A DNA stretch of 64,000 bases from Gnetum montanum (Eukaryota; Streptophyta; Gnetopsida; Gnetales; Gnetaceae). The position numbers and the translations under genes were made by a program. Of this stretch, positions 1 to 10,418 are shown one piece after another; position 1 is the first letter of the stretch; each line of letters begins with the position of its first letter. The notes beneath the pieces are model-generated. The model was not told where the DNA came from, did no database searches, and saw only the letters and a list, made by a program, of their open reading frames with translations. The DNA is taken from contig MNCI01017913.1 of the NCBI GenBank assembly GCA_015680685.1, forward strand, positions 2,404,544 through 2,468,543. Reading direction: 5' to 3'.

Positions 1-429
1 TTTCATTCTTCTATCGTCTATAATCTTTTATGGCACGCATTCTCCATCTTCAAATATCCTATGGCTTGTAGTGACCTACAACTCACTGCTTAACTTAGAA
101 ACATGAAGAATTTCTAATCACAACTACTTGTGACTTACACTAGCTTGCAAGAGCTTATTGCAACTAATTGCAACTCATAACTATCTACCAAAACTAAGAA
201 AACATGCAAATGAATTCAAACTAATTCCAAAATATAAATATCCATGACTAAGACTTGTATGACACATTAAGAATAAGAGTACATAAATAAGGCAAGTTGG
301 GTTCTCATTAATTTTCTTTACCTAAATGATACTAGATAGTAAAATTGAAATCTATCAAGATTTCAATGCATCACAATTGCCTAAGGCCCAAGTATGGTAG
401 ATTTACTAGATAGTGAAGATTCATATGAT
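1..429. other. AT-rich sequence left of a chromovirus remnant
   Basis: No recognisable gene. The segment lies downstream, on the minus strand, of an RNase H remnant, where the rest of RNase H and the integrase of that element would be expected. I could not read a convincing integrase motif in it. Confidence 0.4.
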
Positions 430-1615
430 TAATCCACATTGTAACCTTTTCTCCATAGGGATAATGGCATCAAATCTTAACATAAATACGACTAATTCCA
501 ACTCTAAATAATGCATAAGATACCTAATTTCATGTGGCTTTAGCTATCTTAAGGCATAAATAATCACCTTACCTTCCTACATAAGCATACAACCAAATCC
601 TTCTCCTAAAGCATTTGAATATAAATCATAGAACTTGTCTACTCTTAGAGAACTTAGAATGGACATGTTCATCAATATTCTCTTAATTCATATGAAGTAT
701 ACCTAACAAGATTATTTTTACTTGAATCTACTATCTTTTTTAGCAACTTAGTCCATGGGCTAAGTATTCTGGAAAATTCTTGACGAACTAATGATAATAT
801 CTTGTCAATCCTAGAAAAGTTCTAACTTTACCTATTTTCTTTGATACTAGCCACTTTTCTACCACTATAATCTTCACTTGATTCACTAAAATCCTTTTTC
901 TTTTTTAATTTCACATGTCTTAAGAATTTAATTTCCCTCTTCCAAACAGATTACTTAGAAAGCTAGGCATATAGCTAATGATCTCTCAAAGTCTAAAGCA
1001 CTCTTCTAAGATGCTCTTCATGCTCCTTATTATCCTTAGAGTAAACTAATATGTCACCTATTAAAACTATAATAAATTAGACTAAGTAAAGATGAATCAC
1101 ATTGTTCATAAGATGCATGCACATAGATGGATCATTAGTGAATTCAAAGGAAAGGCTTAGAAACTCATAATACCCATATCATGTCTTAAATATCATTTTT
1201 GTAATATCTTCCTCCTTGATTCTTACATGATGATAGCTAGATTTTAGATCTATTTTTAATTAGATTTTAACCTTCAAAAGTTGGTTAAATAAATCATTTA
1301 TGTGAGGCAATGGATATTAATTTCTGATAGTTGATTGATTCAACCACCTAAAATCAATTTGTAATCTTACGCTTCTATCATATTTCTTCACAAATAATAT
1401 CATAGTGCCCCATAGAGACATACTTGACCAAATCAATTCTTTTTTCTAATAATTTATAAATCTATATCTTAAATTTTTCCAACTTTACTACAGACATGCT
1501 ATATGTTGTATTGGAAATAGGTTCAACACTTAACTTCAAAGCAATCTCTATCTCTATTTCACATTTTAGTGGTAATCTAGATTATGCACTCTCGAACATA
1601 TCTCCAAAATCCATC
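430..1615 (-). pseudogene. pol: Ty3/gypsy chromovirus (Tekay-like) RT and RNase H remnant
   Basis: Minus-strand reading from 1615 downward gives the pre-RT linker (EPISNTTYSMSVVKLEKFK), then FVKKYDRSVRLQIDFRWLNQ, LPHINDLFNQL, KIDLKSSYHHVRIKEED, YGYYEFLSLSFEFTNDPS, and the catalytic box as IGDILVYSKDNKEHEEHLRR near 1012-1060. A connection stretch with FLRHV follows near 900. RNase H appears at about 430-660 (NALGEGFGCMLM, EGKVIIYALR, LKPHEIRYL). This order and the ILVYSKD...HEEHL signature are typical of plant chromoviruses. The usual DD pair reads GD and there are several stops, so it is dead. No gag, protease or LTR was assigned to it. Confidence 0.85.
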
Positions 1616-2139
1616 ACCACTTCGGAATAGTACAATTGCCCTAGTAGATTCTATAAAACTCTTTATCCTTCACATCCATATACTCAATGGGAATATAACA
1701 TTTTTTAAAGATAACTAGAAATGCACTCCATGAAATTTTACTATTTCATCAATCCTTCATATTCTTCTTTGTAGCCCACTACTAGTTAGTTACATCCTTA
1801 AATTGATGTACTATTGATGAATCCCTAATTGTTCTAGTTTTGGTGAATTAAAAGCTTAAATTAATAGTTTCTTTTACTATTTTACATTATTGAAGATCAC
1901 CATTTTTTGTGATAACTATCAACAAGTAATAATTGTTTATTAAGTCTTTCTCATCATAGGTCATCATACAATTAGTGGAAATCAACCCAAAACATATTGA
2001 TCTTTGTAGCTAGTGCAAAAAGGATCAATAACATTGAATTACGAGAGAAAGTACCTCACCAAGGAATCAGGATATCAATCTTCATCACTAGAGTGATCTA
2101 AATCAAGCATCAAAGAACACAAAGATTATGATACAATTC
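1616..2139. other. Unassigned AT-rich stretch
   Basis: No coding similarity seen. It may include the outer part of the 5' LTR of element A, whose left edge I could not define, and the upstream end of the chromovirus remnant. Confidence 0.35.
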
Positions 2140-2753
2140 AATACCTTATAATCGATTAACATAGATTTCTTCATTGCAAATCAATTTTTCAAATAATTAT
2201 ATTTTCCTAATTTTGGTCAAGTCTTCTTCTATACAAATGAAGCAATTGGATGTTTAATAAGGGATTTTTGATCAAAATCCAAAGAAACCCAAGCCAAATT
2301 AAATCCATTCTTGAGTTTTTGTATGAAAATTATTAAGGAAGATTATTGAGACTCTTTGGTAATTAACAACCATTTGATTTCTTATGAGGCTATGAAGTCG
2401 CTGCATTATAAAGATAGTAGAGTAGGGCCACACATTTGGTGACATATCCTTTGTAATCTTCTAACATTTATGTTAATTTTATATGTTTTCAATTTGTTTT
2501 AATCATTTGTTTTCATATTTGAACTTAAGATTAGAAGCTAGGGTGAAGACTATGATTTTACTTATGAGTGACAATCATAAGTATGGAGTTTTAATAAAAT
2601 TTGGATCTAATCATGTATTGTCTTGATGATTGTTTTAACTTTGATCCATTCCTCCATGAATATGACTCATAGGCTAGTCACAGACAAGGTGAAATCTATA
2701 CAATGAAGATAACAATAAATGAAACTCAGTACCAAACTTTAGCTGGATCATCA
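2140..2753 (+). repeat. 5' LTR of element A (left edge uncertain)
   Basis: The right end is set by ...GGATCATCA at 2753, three bases before a decayed primer binding site. The inner part (about 2145-2320) matches 10240-10418, including GGATTTTT.GTCAAAATCC and CCAAAGAAACCCA. The left edge is only a minimum, because the other copy differs upstream. Confidence 0.5.
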
Positions 2754-2756
2754 ATC

Positions 2757-2774
2757 TAGCATCATTGCTAGGGA
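2757..2774 (+). other. Decayed primer binding site of element A
   Basis: TAGCATCATTGCTAGGGA matches the Athila-type site TGGCGCCGTTGCCGGGGA (recalled) at 12 of 18 positions, and all six differences are G-to-A or C-to-T. It sits directly after an LTR-like CA end and about 700 bp before gag. Confidence 0.65.
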
Positions 2775-3461
2775 GGTTGGTAGAGTCAATCATCATCAAG
2801 GGTTTTGCATGTTTTTAGATTTATTTTATAGATTTAGAAATTTTAAAAAGGTATGCACTATTTTCCTTTCCATTTTCTTTTAAGTAGTTTTAGAAATGGT
2901 TTCTTTTAATTGTTTTTTTGTATGAAAAAAATTAAAAATGAGGAAAAAGTACAATCCCTGGAATTAGCCCCCCTAATTTTCCAAACTAAAGAAACTATTA
3001 AAAAATTTCCAATTAAGGTAGTAATGTTAGGGGTGCTTAAATGAATTTGTAAGGTCTTAGGATTGGTTGCTCATGAATGTGCTAAAGAGCATGATTGTTA
3101 AATGAAACTAATAAAGCAACCTAAAAATCCAACATGAAGTCATCCTTCTAGAAATACGACTAGTATTTATAAACATACTCTCACTAATTTGAAACAAGAC
3201 CAAGAGGAACAAAGACAACCTAGTCCTATCCCCTTAACCTCTATTGAATGGTAGCACCATAACAAGGAGAGAGATCCAACAAAAATCCTTCAAGAAAGGG
3301 AAAGATAATAATCCATATTTACTGCATCTTTTAATCCTCTTTTTGATATCTCAATTATCACAATGCAAACCATGAATTCAACTATGGTGGCAAGTTCTTA
3401 AAATCTAAGTTTTAGCCAAATATTAAGTAATGTGACAACAACGTGAGAAACCACTAAACTA
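2775..3461 (+). other. Untranslated leader of element A
   Basis: AT-rich leader between the primer binding site and the first gag-like frame. No gene was seen. The length is ordinary for an Athila-type leader. Confidence 0.4.
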
Positions 3462-4660
3462 ATGAATACATTAAATTTGCAAATTCTTGTAACATTAGTA
3501 ACCTCTACTTCCATAGCAAGTCTAATTGTAACCACAATAGTAACTACTACTTTTCCAATTAGGCCTCCTTCACACCATACATCTTCTCCACTTTCATTTG
3601 GATCAATTTCTTTTTCCTTTGGTAGTATAGGTTCTAATATTCTAGTTGGACAGGCCTACCAAGGACAAACTCTTGGGGACTTATTAAATGAAAGAACATC
3701 TATAATACCTCAAGGACCTTTAGTTTTTTCCCAAGGTAGAGATGTTGAAGTAAAGAATATTCATCTACTATCTATTTTTAGAGGGAACAATGATGAAGAT
3801 CTAGTCACTCATATAAGGGAATTTGAAACCACACTAGCAATGTTGGCACCTCAAAGTGAAGATAGAACTAAGATGATTACCTTTAAATCAACTTTGAAGA
3901 ACAAATTTGATTTTTGACTACAAACTATTAGGACATAAATTTGTTCATGGGATGAATTCAAGTCTACCTTTCTCCAAATATTTCTTTCTAATGATAGGTT
4001 ATATTCATCAAGTAAGAAACTAATAAGTTTTATGCAACAAGAAGATTAGGATTATGAGAGTAATTTTGATAGGTTTAGATGGTTGTGTTTAAAAAATCCC
4101 AACAAGGATTTCTAGCCCACCAAATTATCCAAATCTTTGTAGAAGTCCTATTACCATATTGTAGGCATAATGTTGACTTTGTGTATGGTGGAAATATATT
4201 GAATGTAATACTAGAGAATGGCTGGAGGATAATAAATTCATTAGTTGATCAAAGTAAGAGATGGTCAAAGCCCAACATCATGAAAGGCATGACTCAACAA
4301 ACTGAATAATTAAATAAAAAAGTGGATGAGTTGACATGTTTAATAAAGAAACAGGCTCATGTGGTGCAACATGATGTAACCTTTGTGGTAGCAAACAACA
4401 TGATTGCACCACTTTCCAAACCTTACCATATTTTCATGAGGAAGTACAATAATTGGTAAAGGCTTTTCAATAATATAGAAGCCAACCAAAAATTACCTTC
4501 CAACAAAGGCCACCTTTCCAACAACAATATCCTGAAAATAATTTTAGACCTCTTAAGAGCCCAACTAGTGAACACTTGAATAAACTCACTCAAAGTCTTA
4601 CTTCCTTGAGTAAAGAAAGTAGGAAATTCATGAATGAAACAAGGAGATAATTCCAAGATC
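3462..4660 (+). pseudogene. gag: Gag remnant of element A
   Basis: The first open stretch (3462-3917) carries a Ser/Thr-rich N-terminus and then FRGNNDEDLVTHIREFE, with a capsid-like helix. A second stretch (4079-4309) reads QQGFLAHQIIQIFVEVLLPY, GGNILNVILENGW and WSKPNIMKGM. This resembles the Athila Gag pattern in which a CPxHG-type segment is followed by a Gly-Gly turn and a helix ending in a W. The segment then runs on with frameshifts as a KVDELTCLIKK helix. The two parts are in different frames with stops between, so no full Gag is made. No zinc knuckle was seen. Confidence 0.6.
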
Positions 4661-4933
4661 TAACAAAGAACAAATTACCTTCTCAACTTGAGCCAAATCC
4701 TACATCCCAAAGGAAGGGTAAGGACAACTACATTCTATCACTACTAGGAGTGGAAAGACTATTGAACCAAGACTTGAGAAGAAGGTTATCTTTCAAGAAT
4801 TCAAGATACAAAAAATAGACAACCACATGTATTAAATAAGGAGGAAATTAATCAATCAATAAGGAAAAGAGAACAACCATTAACGTCTTCCCCTTTACCT
4901 AGGCAAACAGTTTTACCTCCTTTCCCTAAACAA

Positions 4934-5578
4934 TTGCAAGAGGAATTTACAACTAAAGCTGATATAGAAAAAATGATTAATAAGTTGTATTTCCATATTT
5001 ATTTAGAACAAGATGTAAAATATACACATATTTATGTTAAACACTTAAGGGAATTATGCATGAAAAAGAGAAAAGTAAAGATTCCTAGAAAAGTTTATTT
5101 AGTTGATAATTTGTCTCAACTTATAAAAATCCAAGAAGTTTTAAAATATCAAGATTCATGGGTTCCCAAAATTTCTATTAACATAAATGGATAGAATATA
5201 TAGAATTCCCTCTTGGATCTAGGAGCTAGCATCAATATTATGCCACTTGAAGTGGCTAGGTTACTTGATTTAGAGGATATAAGAAAGGTGAGTATGACAA
5301 TATCTTTGGATGATAGCTCCAATGTAAAACCCATAGAAGTAGTGGAAGATTTAATAGTGAAGGTTGAAAGAGGAAAATATTTGGTTTATTTTTTTGTGTT
5401 TGAAGTAAAATATCCAAATTATTTTCCCATCATACTAGGTAGACCTTGGTTAGTAACTGCTAATGCAATAATCAATTATAGATTAGGGCAACTCCAATTA
5501 TCTTTTTCCAATCTTATTTCCATGCTTAATATATATGAAATAGCAAAGAAGGACCAATTGAATCAATATATAAAATAA
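4934..5578 (+). pseudogene. pol: Aspartic protease region of element A
   Basis: After a helical linker (4934-5194) and a frame break near 5195, the frame from 5213 reads LDLGASINIMPLEVARLLDL, with the active-site triad in the Athila form DLGA rather than DSG. Further on come VVEDLIVKVERGKYLVYFFV and PIILGRPWL (near 5430-5455), the conserved protease C-terminal motif. The catalytic aspartate is present in this reading, but the frame is not continuous with gag. This enzyme cuts the Gag-Pol polyprotein in the virus-like particle. Confidence 0.8.
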
Positions 5579-5611
5579 TCAAGAATTCTCTACACAATAC
5601 CCACATTAGCA

Positions 5612-5935
5612 ATGGCACAAGATAGGAACACATTAGTATTGAAGAAATTTGAGGAAGGACCTTTAGACCCCTCTATAAAAGAACAAGATCTTCTAGATCA
5701 AAATTTCAATTTGGGATTAAGAATTATTGGAGAAATAATTCAAACACCAAATAATGATTCTTTGGATCTTAGCGAACTACCTAGTACTCTTAAGTATGTT
5801 TTCCTTGACCAAAATAAACTTTTAATAATAAATTCCCAACTTTCTGGAGAGCAACAAGCAAAAATATTAGAAGTTTTACAAAGAAAGTCTAAGGCACTCA
5901 CATGGCATTATGAGGACCTCCATCAATGAATCAAA
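5612..5935 (+). pseudogene. pol: Protease-RT linker and start of RT, element A
   Basis: An open frame of 105 codons includes LDLSELPSTLKYVFLDQ, then QLSGEQQAKILEVLQRKSK and ALTWHYEDLHQ. This is the Athila/Tat RT-leading segment (LKPLPxxLKY.FL ... W...DL.GI). The frame stops just after DLHQ, where the RT fingers and palm should begin. The sequence then resumes in the RT connection region, so about 550 bp of RT is missing. Confidence 0.75.
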
Positions 5936-5946
5936 CATTACAACAC

Positions 5947-6560
5947 TTAGAATGTGTTTTATATAGACGCATTGATAAAAATTTAAAATTAAGTTGGAAA
6001 AAAAGTCATTTAATGGTCACAATCGGTATAGTATGAGGACATGTTATTTCTAAGGATAGGATAAGAATGGATGAGAAGAAATTAAAATTAATCTCTACAC
6101 TTCTAGCTCCAACAACTTTAAAGACTCTTCTATCCTTTCTAGAACATTCTAGATATTATAGATGATTCATTAAAGATTTCTCAAAAATAGCCAAGCCACT
6201 TTACATGCTCGTAGAATAGAATGCTCCTTTTACGTGGACTAATGATTATCAAGAAGCATTTTCTAAACTCAAGAAAAGAGTAACTACCACCTCTATACTA
6301 ATTGGGATTTTCCATTTTATTTGATGTGTGATGATAGTGACACCGCTATAGAGGAAACCTTGGGACAATACATAGATAATAAACCATGAGTTATTTATTA
6401 TGTCTCTAAATGTCTAGACTAAGCCCAAGTAAATTACACAACTATCGAAAATAACTCTTGGCCATTGTATATGCTTTGGATAAATTTAGGCATTATTTAA
6501 TAGGATACATAACAAGATTTTACACTAATCATTTAGCCATTAAATTTAATCATTTTACAC
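5947..6560 (+). pseudogene. pol: RT connection and RNase H remnant of element A
   Basis: Starting at 5947 the frame reads VLYRRIDKNLKLSWKKSH, LMVTIGIV then GHVISKDRIRMDEKKLKL, LSFLEHSRYYR (stop) FIKDFSKIAKPLYML, and NAPFTWTNDYQEAFSKLK. This is the thumb and connection part of Ty3/gypsy RT, directly after the YxDD palm in an intact element. RNase H follows with frameshifts as VIYYVSKCLD, AQVNYTTIE and LDKFRHYLIGY. Three or more in-frame stops (TGA or TAG) break it. Confidence 0.8.
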
Positions 6561-6569
6561 TAATTATTT

Positions 6570-8082
6570 AATAGGAGTAGAGAAGATGTTGTGGCAAACA
6601 AACTTTCTAGATTGGAAAAAAATGATGAAAATAGGACAAAAGAAGCATTTAATGATGAATTCCCTAATGAAAAACTCTTTTCTATAAAGAAATATCCTTG
6701 GTTTGCTAATATAGCAAATTAAATTACCACTATGAATACCCCAATCCAATGGAGTAAAGAGAAGAAGAAATGTTTCTTAAGAAACATCTCCAAATACATT
6801 TGGAACAAACCATATCTTAATAGAATATGTAAAGATAATGTAGCAAGATGATGTGTGGTTGAGGATGAACAACAAGAAATTTTACATATATGTCATTATG
6901 ACCTTGGAGGTGGACATTTCGATAGTAGACAAAATACTATAAAAATCTTGCAAAGTGGATTTTATTAGCCTTCAATATTTAAAGATGCAAATAATTATGT
7001 ACATGAATGTGATAAATGCCAAATAATATGGGTAATAAAAAAAGGCCAAAAATGCTACTAAACACAATCTTAATAACTACACCATTTCATGTGTGGGGTA
7101 TATACTTTTTAGGACCATTTCCACCATTTAATGAATGTAAATACATTTTAATTTGTATAGACCATATTACTTATTGGGTAGAAGCTAAAGACACCCCAAT
7201 AAATGAATTTAAAGTGGTTGTAGCTTTTCTTAGGGAAAACATTCTAACATAATTTACAACTCTAATAGTAATCATAAGTGATCAAGGAACCCATTTTGTA
7301 AATAGTTCAATGGAGAAATTTCTTAAGTCTTGTGGAATTCAACATAAGATAGCTACTACTTATTATCTTCAAATAAATGATCAAGTAGAAAATGCAAATA
7401 GAATCATTTTAAAGTTATTAACAAAAACCATATGTGCCAAGAAGAAAGATTGGTCTAAAAAATTACTAGATGCACTTTGGGCTTATAGGATCACATATAA
7501 ACCAAGTTAGGCTATTCATCTTATCTATTGGTTTATGGAAAATAATTTTTATTGCCTGTAAAAATCAAATACCAATCTTTATGATCAGCACAACAATCAA
7601 ATTTTGAAGAGGAAGCAAATCATGACTTTAGAATGATTCAAATACATGAACTTGATGAAATAAGGCTACATGCACTTGCCAAGGAAAAAATTATAAAAGG
7701 AACAAATGAAGAGTCTACATGATAAGAATATATTTAAGAAGAATTTGTCAATTGGTGATAAAGTCCTTTTATATAACATGAGACTACATAAATTTCCAAA
7801 CAAGTTAATAGCTTAGTGGGAAGGCCCTTATTTAGTGGTGCAACCCAGAATAATGAAAGTGTTTTAATTGCATCTATTGATGATTTATCAACTACATTTT
7901 TGGTCACTGGACAAAGACTTAAGATATACCATCTACATCAAATTAGGGAACTGAGAGAGGATGAATTACTAGAGTTAGATGAACCAACTTATCCCAAAGA
8001 TGATGAAGGAAATGAAAAGAGTCAATTAGAAGTCAAAGCCATGGGTAGTAACCTTCAGCAAAAGACTTATGTGATACTATAA
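6570..8082 (+). pseudogene. pol: Integrase remnant of element A
   Basis: A KLSRLE tail (end of RNase H) is followed by a zinc-binding region: EILHICHYDL, GGHFDS, ILQSGFY, NNYVHECDKCQ. The core reads FHVWGIYFLGPFPP (7090-7130), ISDQGTHFVN (about 7274-7303) and INDQVENANR. Two of the three catalytic residues (second Asp, Glu) are present, but the first Asp of the usual GIDF motif is Tyr. The C-terminal part reads FLVTGQRLKIYHL near 7900. Stops and shifts separate the blocks. It would not be active. Confidence 0.8.
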
Positions 8083-10239
8083 TATAATAAATGAAGTATT
8101 TGAATCTACAACTTTTGCTTTGAAAAATGTAGAGGATAATAGGAACTTATATTATTAGTTGGAACTTTAAAGAATTTATTAGCATTATGTCTAGAATGCA
8201 AAGGAGAAAGACAACTACCCCAAACTTGAGATGGATTAGTTTAAACCCAAGATCCATCTAAGGGTGTGAAACACCACAAAAATTTGCATGTTATAGCCAA
8301 TCTTCATCATGTAGCTTTCACCCCATGAAACCAACTTCATTGTAAATGTGAAAATTGTAACCCACAATGGGCAATTTCACATTATACTTTTGGAGCTGAA
8401 AAATGCCTCATAAGTGGTCAAAGCCTCATTTTCCAAGTGAAAAAAGTCATCTAGCGTCTATATTTGAACTTGGGGGAGTCAAAAATTCCTTTTTGGAATG
8501 CCAAAAAAGGCAATTTTATGGGTTTTATGATGGGCACACATTTTTCTATGCTAGAAATACATGTAGGGGGGTAGATCTAGCCTACCCCAACATGGAAGGA
8601 TGGGCATGTTGGAAAATTTTCTTCCTTCAATGTGGAAGTTTCTCCCCATCTTGAGAAATTTTTCCCCTTTAATGTGAAAGCTTTCCCCCCTTCCCACAAC
8701 TTGGAAACTTTCCTCCTAGCTTGGAAACTTTTTCCCCTTCAGTGTCGAAGCTTCCTCCCAGTGTGGAGGCTTCATCCCCAATGTGGAAAATTCAATTCCC
8801 CATTGTGGAAGCCACAAAAGAAAAAGTTCATCACTTCATGCACTTCAACATTGACCAACTACTTCAACAAGCATGGTGGAGAGCTCAGCATGGAAGATTC
8901 ATCTCTAAAATGGAAGGTGTGCCCTAGTTACTATTTATAGTAAATGGAATGGCCATGGAGGGAAGCACTTACTATGTATAGTAACCCTGAAAATTTGGGT
9001 ATCCATCTCACCTAAATTTGGTAGCCAATTTGCAGAAAATTTACATCAAATTTGTAGTTATTTCATCGCCATTTTTGTAGCCAAATCATAGCTAATTTGT
9101 AGCCCCCATTCATGGCCCAAAGATCCTATAAAAGACAACCTCAAACATCATTGAAGGGTTCTAGAATTTTCAGCAATTTTTCTCATAGTTCAGTAACTTT
9201 TGGACATACAAGAAATTTTTTCAAAGAGTTCAACCATTTTTACAATTCCACACTTGGGGTATTTTCAAGCACTCAAGACATCTTGCAAGTTTCCATACTT
9301 GCACTCTCTTGAACCCTAGCATGGAAGCATTATAGCCTTGAGTGACCCAACTTGTAGATCTGAGGTTGTACTAGTAAAGGAAGGTTCGATAGCATTAGGA
9401 GTGGCTTAGCATCTAGATCATGGAGTAGATCACATTAGCTTCAATAGGATTTAAAATCTTGCATAAGTGAACCTCATTTTTGCTCATCCAGCCACCATTC
9501 ATACACATTGCTCTAACTTATTCTTTATTCTTTCTTAGTAAAGTTTTAAGTTTTGAGTTTTGTATTCAAAAAATAAATTTTAATTTCTATGGATTATTTG
9601 AATATGTTTATATTCACATGTTTTTCATCTCATAAGTCCCTGATTGATTTGCCAAAATGACCAAGGCACCTCAAATCCCATTTTTATGATGGAGGCCCTA
9701 GGGATTTAGGGTTGGGGAACTACTACATCAAGGATCCTTGGTTTTTCTAGAAATCAAGGTTTTTGGTCACAATAGGGTGAGCCTTAGACTAATAAACCAA
9801 TAAATTATGTAAGCCAACACTTTTTTTTTCTTCTTTATAATATTCCTTAAGTTTTCTAAGTTTCATGAATCATAGGAATAATAACTAGGTTTGGTTCTTA
9901 AGCATTAATGAATGATTCTAGTAATTACTTTCTTAGATAATTCAATAAGAAGAAAAGGGTGTGTCACATTGGGGCTAGCCATAAAGGTGATACTAGCATG
10001 AGAAACTTAATTAGCATCCAAGTGACCAATCCATTAAAGATACTCAAAAATAACTTTTTCCCCCACAAGAACCTCATGATTGAATAAGGCCTTATTATAT
10101 ACTTATAATAAAAAAGGAAAAAAAAAAAGAGGAAACAAAGCATAGTTAAAGAATAAAAAGAGAAAGATAAAACAAACAAAAAACACATAAACAAATTGCC
10201 AATATAAGCATAGAATCCCACAAGAACCTTCGGTCATAA
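8083..10239 (+). other. 3' noncoding region of element A
   Basis: No coding similarity. It holds a degenerate GTGGAAGCTTTCCCC array (8610-8830), repeated TTTGTAGCC words at about 9020-9110, a purine run with TTGGGGGAG near 8470 that could be a polypurine tract, and an A-rich stretch (10075-10216) between two copies of CCCACAAGAACCT. The open frames here are repeat translations, not genes. Confidence 0.5.
8610..8830 (+). repeat. Degenerate tandem array, about 35-40 bp units
   Basis: Five to six imperfect units built on AATGTGGAAGCTTTCCCC, seen as aatgtggaag, aatgtgaaag, agcttggaaac, agtgtcgaag, agtgtggagg and aatgtggaaa. It lies in the 3' noncoding part of element A, a place where plant gypsy elements often carry tandem repeats. 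Confidence 0.6.
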
Positions 10240-10418
10240 AGAACCTTCAATTTGATACCTTGTAACTTATTGACATTAAATTCCTCAATGCAAATTGATT
10301 TTTCAAATGATGATATTTTCCTAGTTTTGGTTAAGTGTTCTTCTATATAAATGAAGAAGTTGGATATTTAATAAGGGATTTTTAGTCAAAATCCAAAGAA
10401 ACCCATGCCAAATTGAAT
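10240..10418 (+). repeat. Fragment matching the 5' LTR of element A
   Basis: Direct-orientation match to about 2145-2320 (CTTCTATA.AAATGAAG, GGATTTTT.GTCAAAATCC, AAAGAAACCCA.GCCAAATT). The match ends abruptly at about 10418, so the 3' LTR appears truncated there. Confidence 0.6.

Larger units (their letters stand above)
2140..10418 (+). mobile_element. Element A: degenerate Athila-like Ty3/gypsy LTR retrotransposon
   Basis: A plus-strand element with a decayed primer binding site (2757-2774), gag (about 3460-4660), protease (4934-5578), partial RT (5612-5935), RT connection and RNase H (5947-6560) and integrase (6570-8082), then 2.1 kb of noncoding sequence. A segment of about 180 bp is shared in direct orientation between 2145-2320 and 10240-10418, read as LTR remnants. 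The DLGASINIMP protease, LPSTLKYVFL before RT, and a PBS of the TGGCGCCGTTGCC type point to the Athila lineage. All frames carry stops. The outer boundaries are approximate and no target duplication was found. Confidence 0.7.

Noticed and set aside
8403-8940. Overlapping open frames over the GTGGAAGC array
   Set aside because: Repeat translation in three frames.
8460-9560. Full 3' LTR of element A just after the integrase
   Set aside because: No match to the 5' LTR end near 2700-2753 was found there; only the 10240-10418 piece matches.
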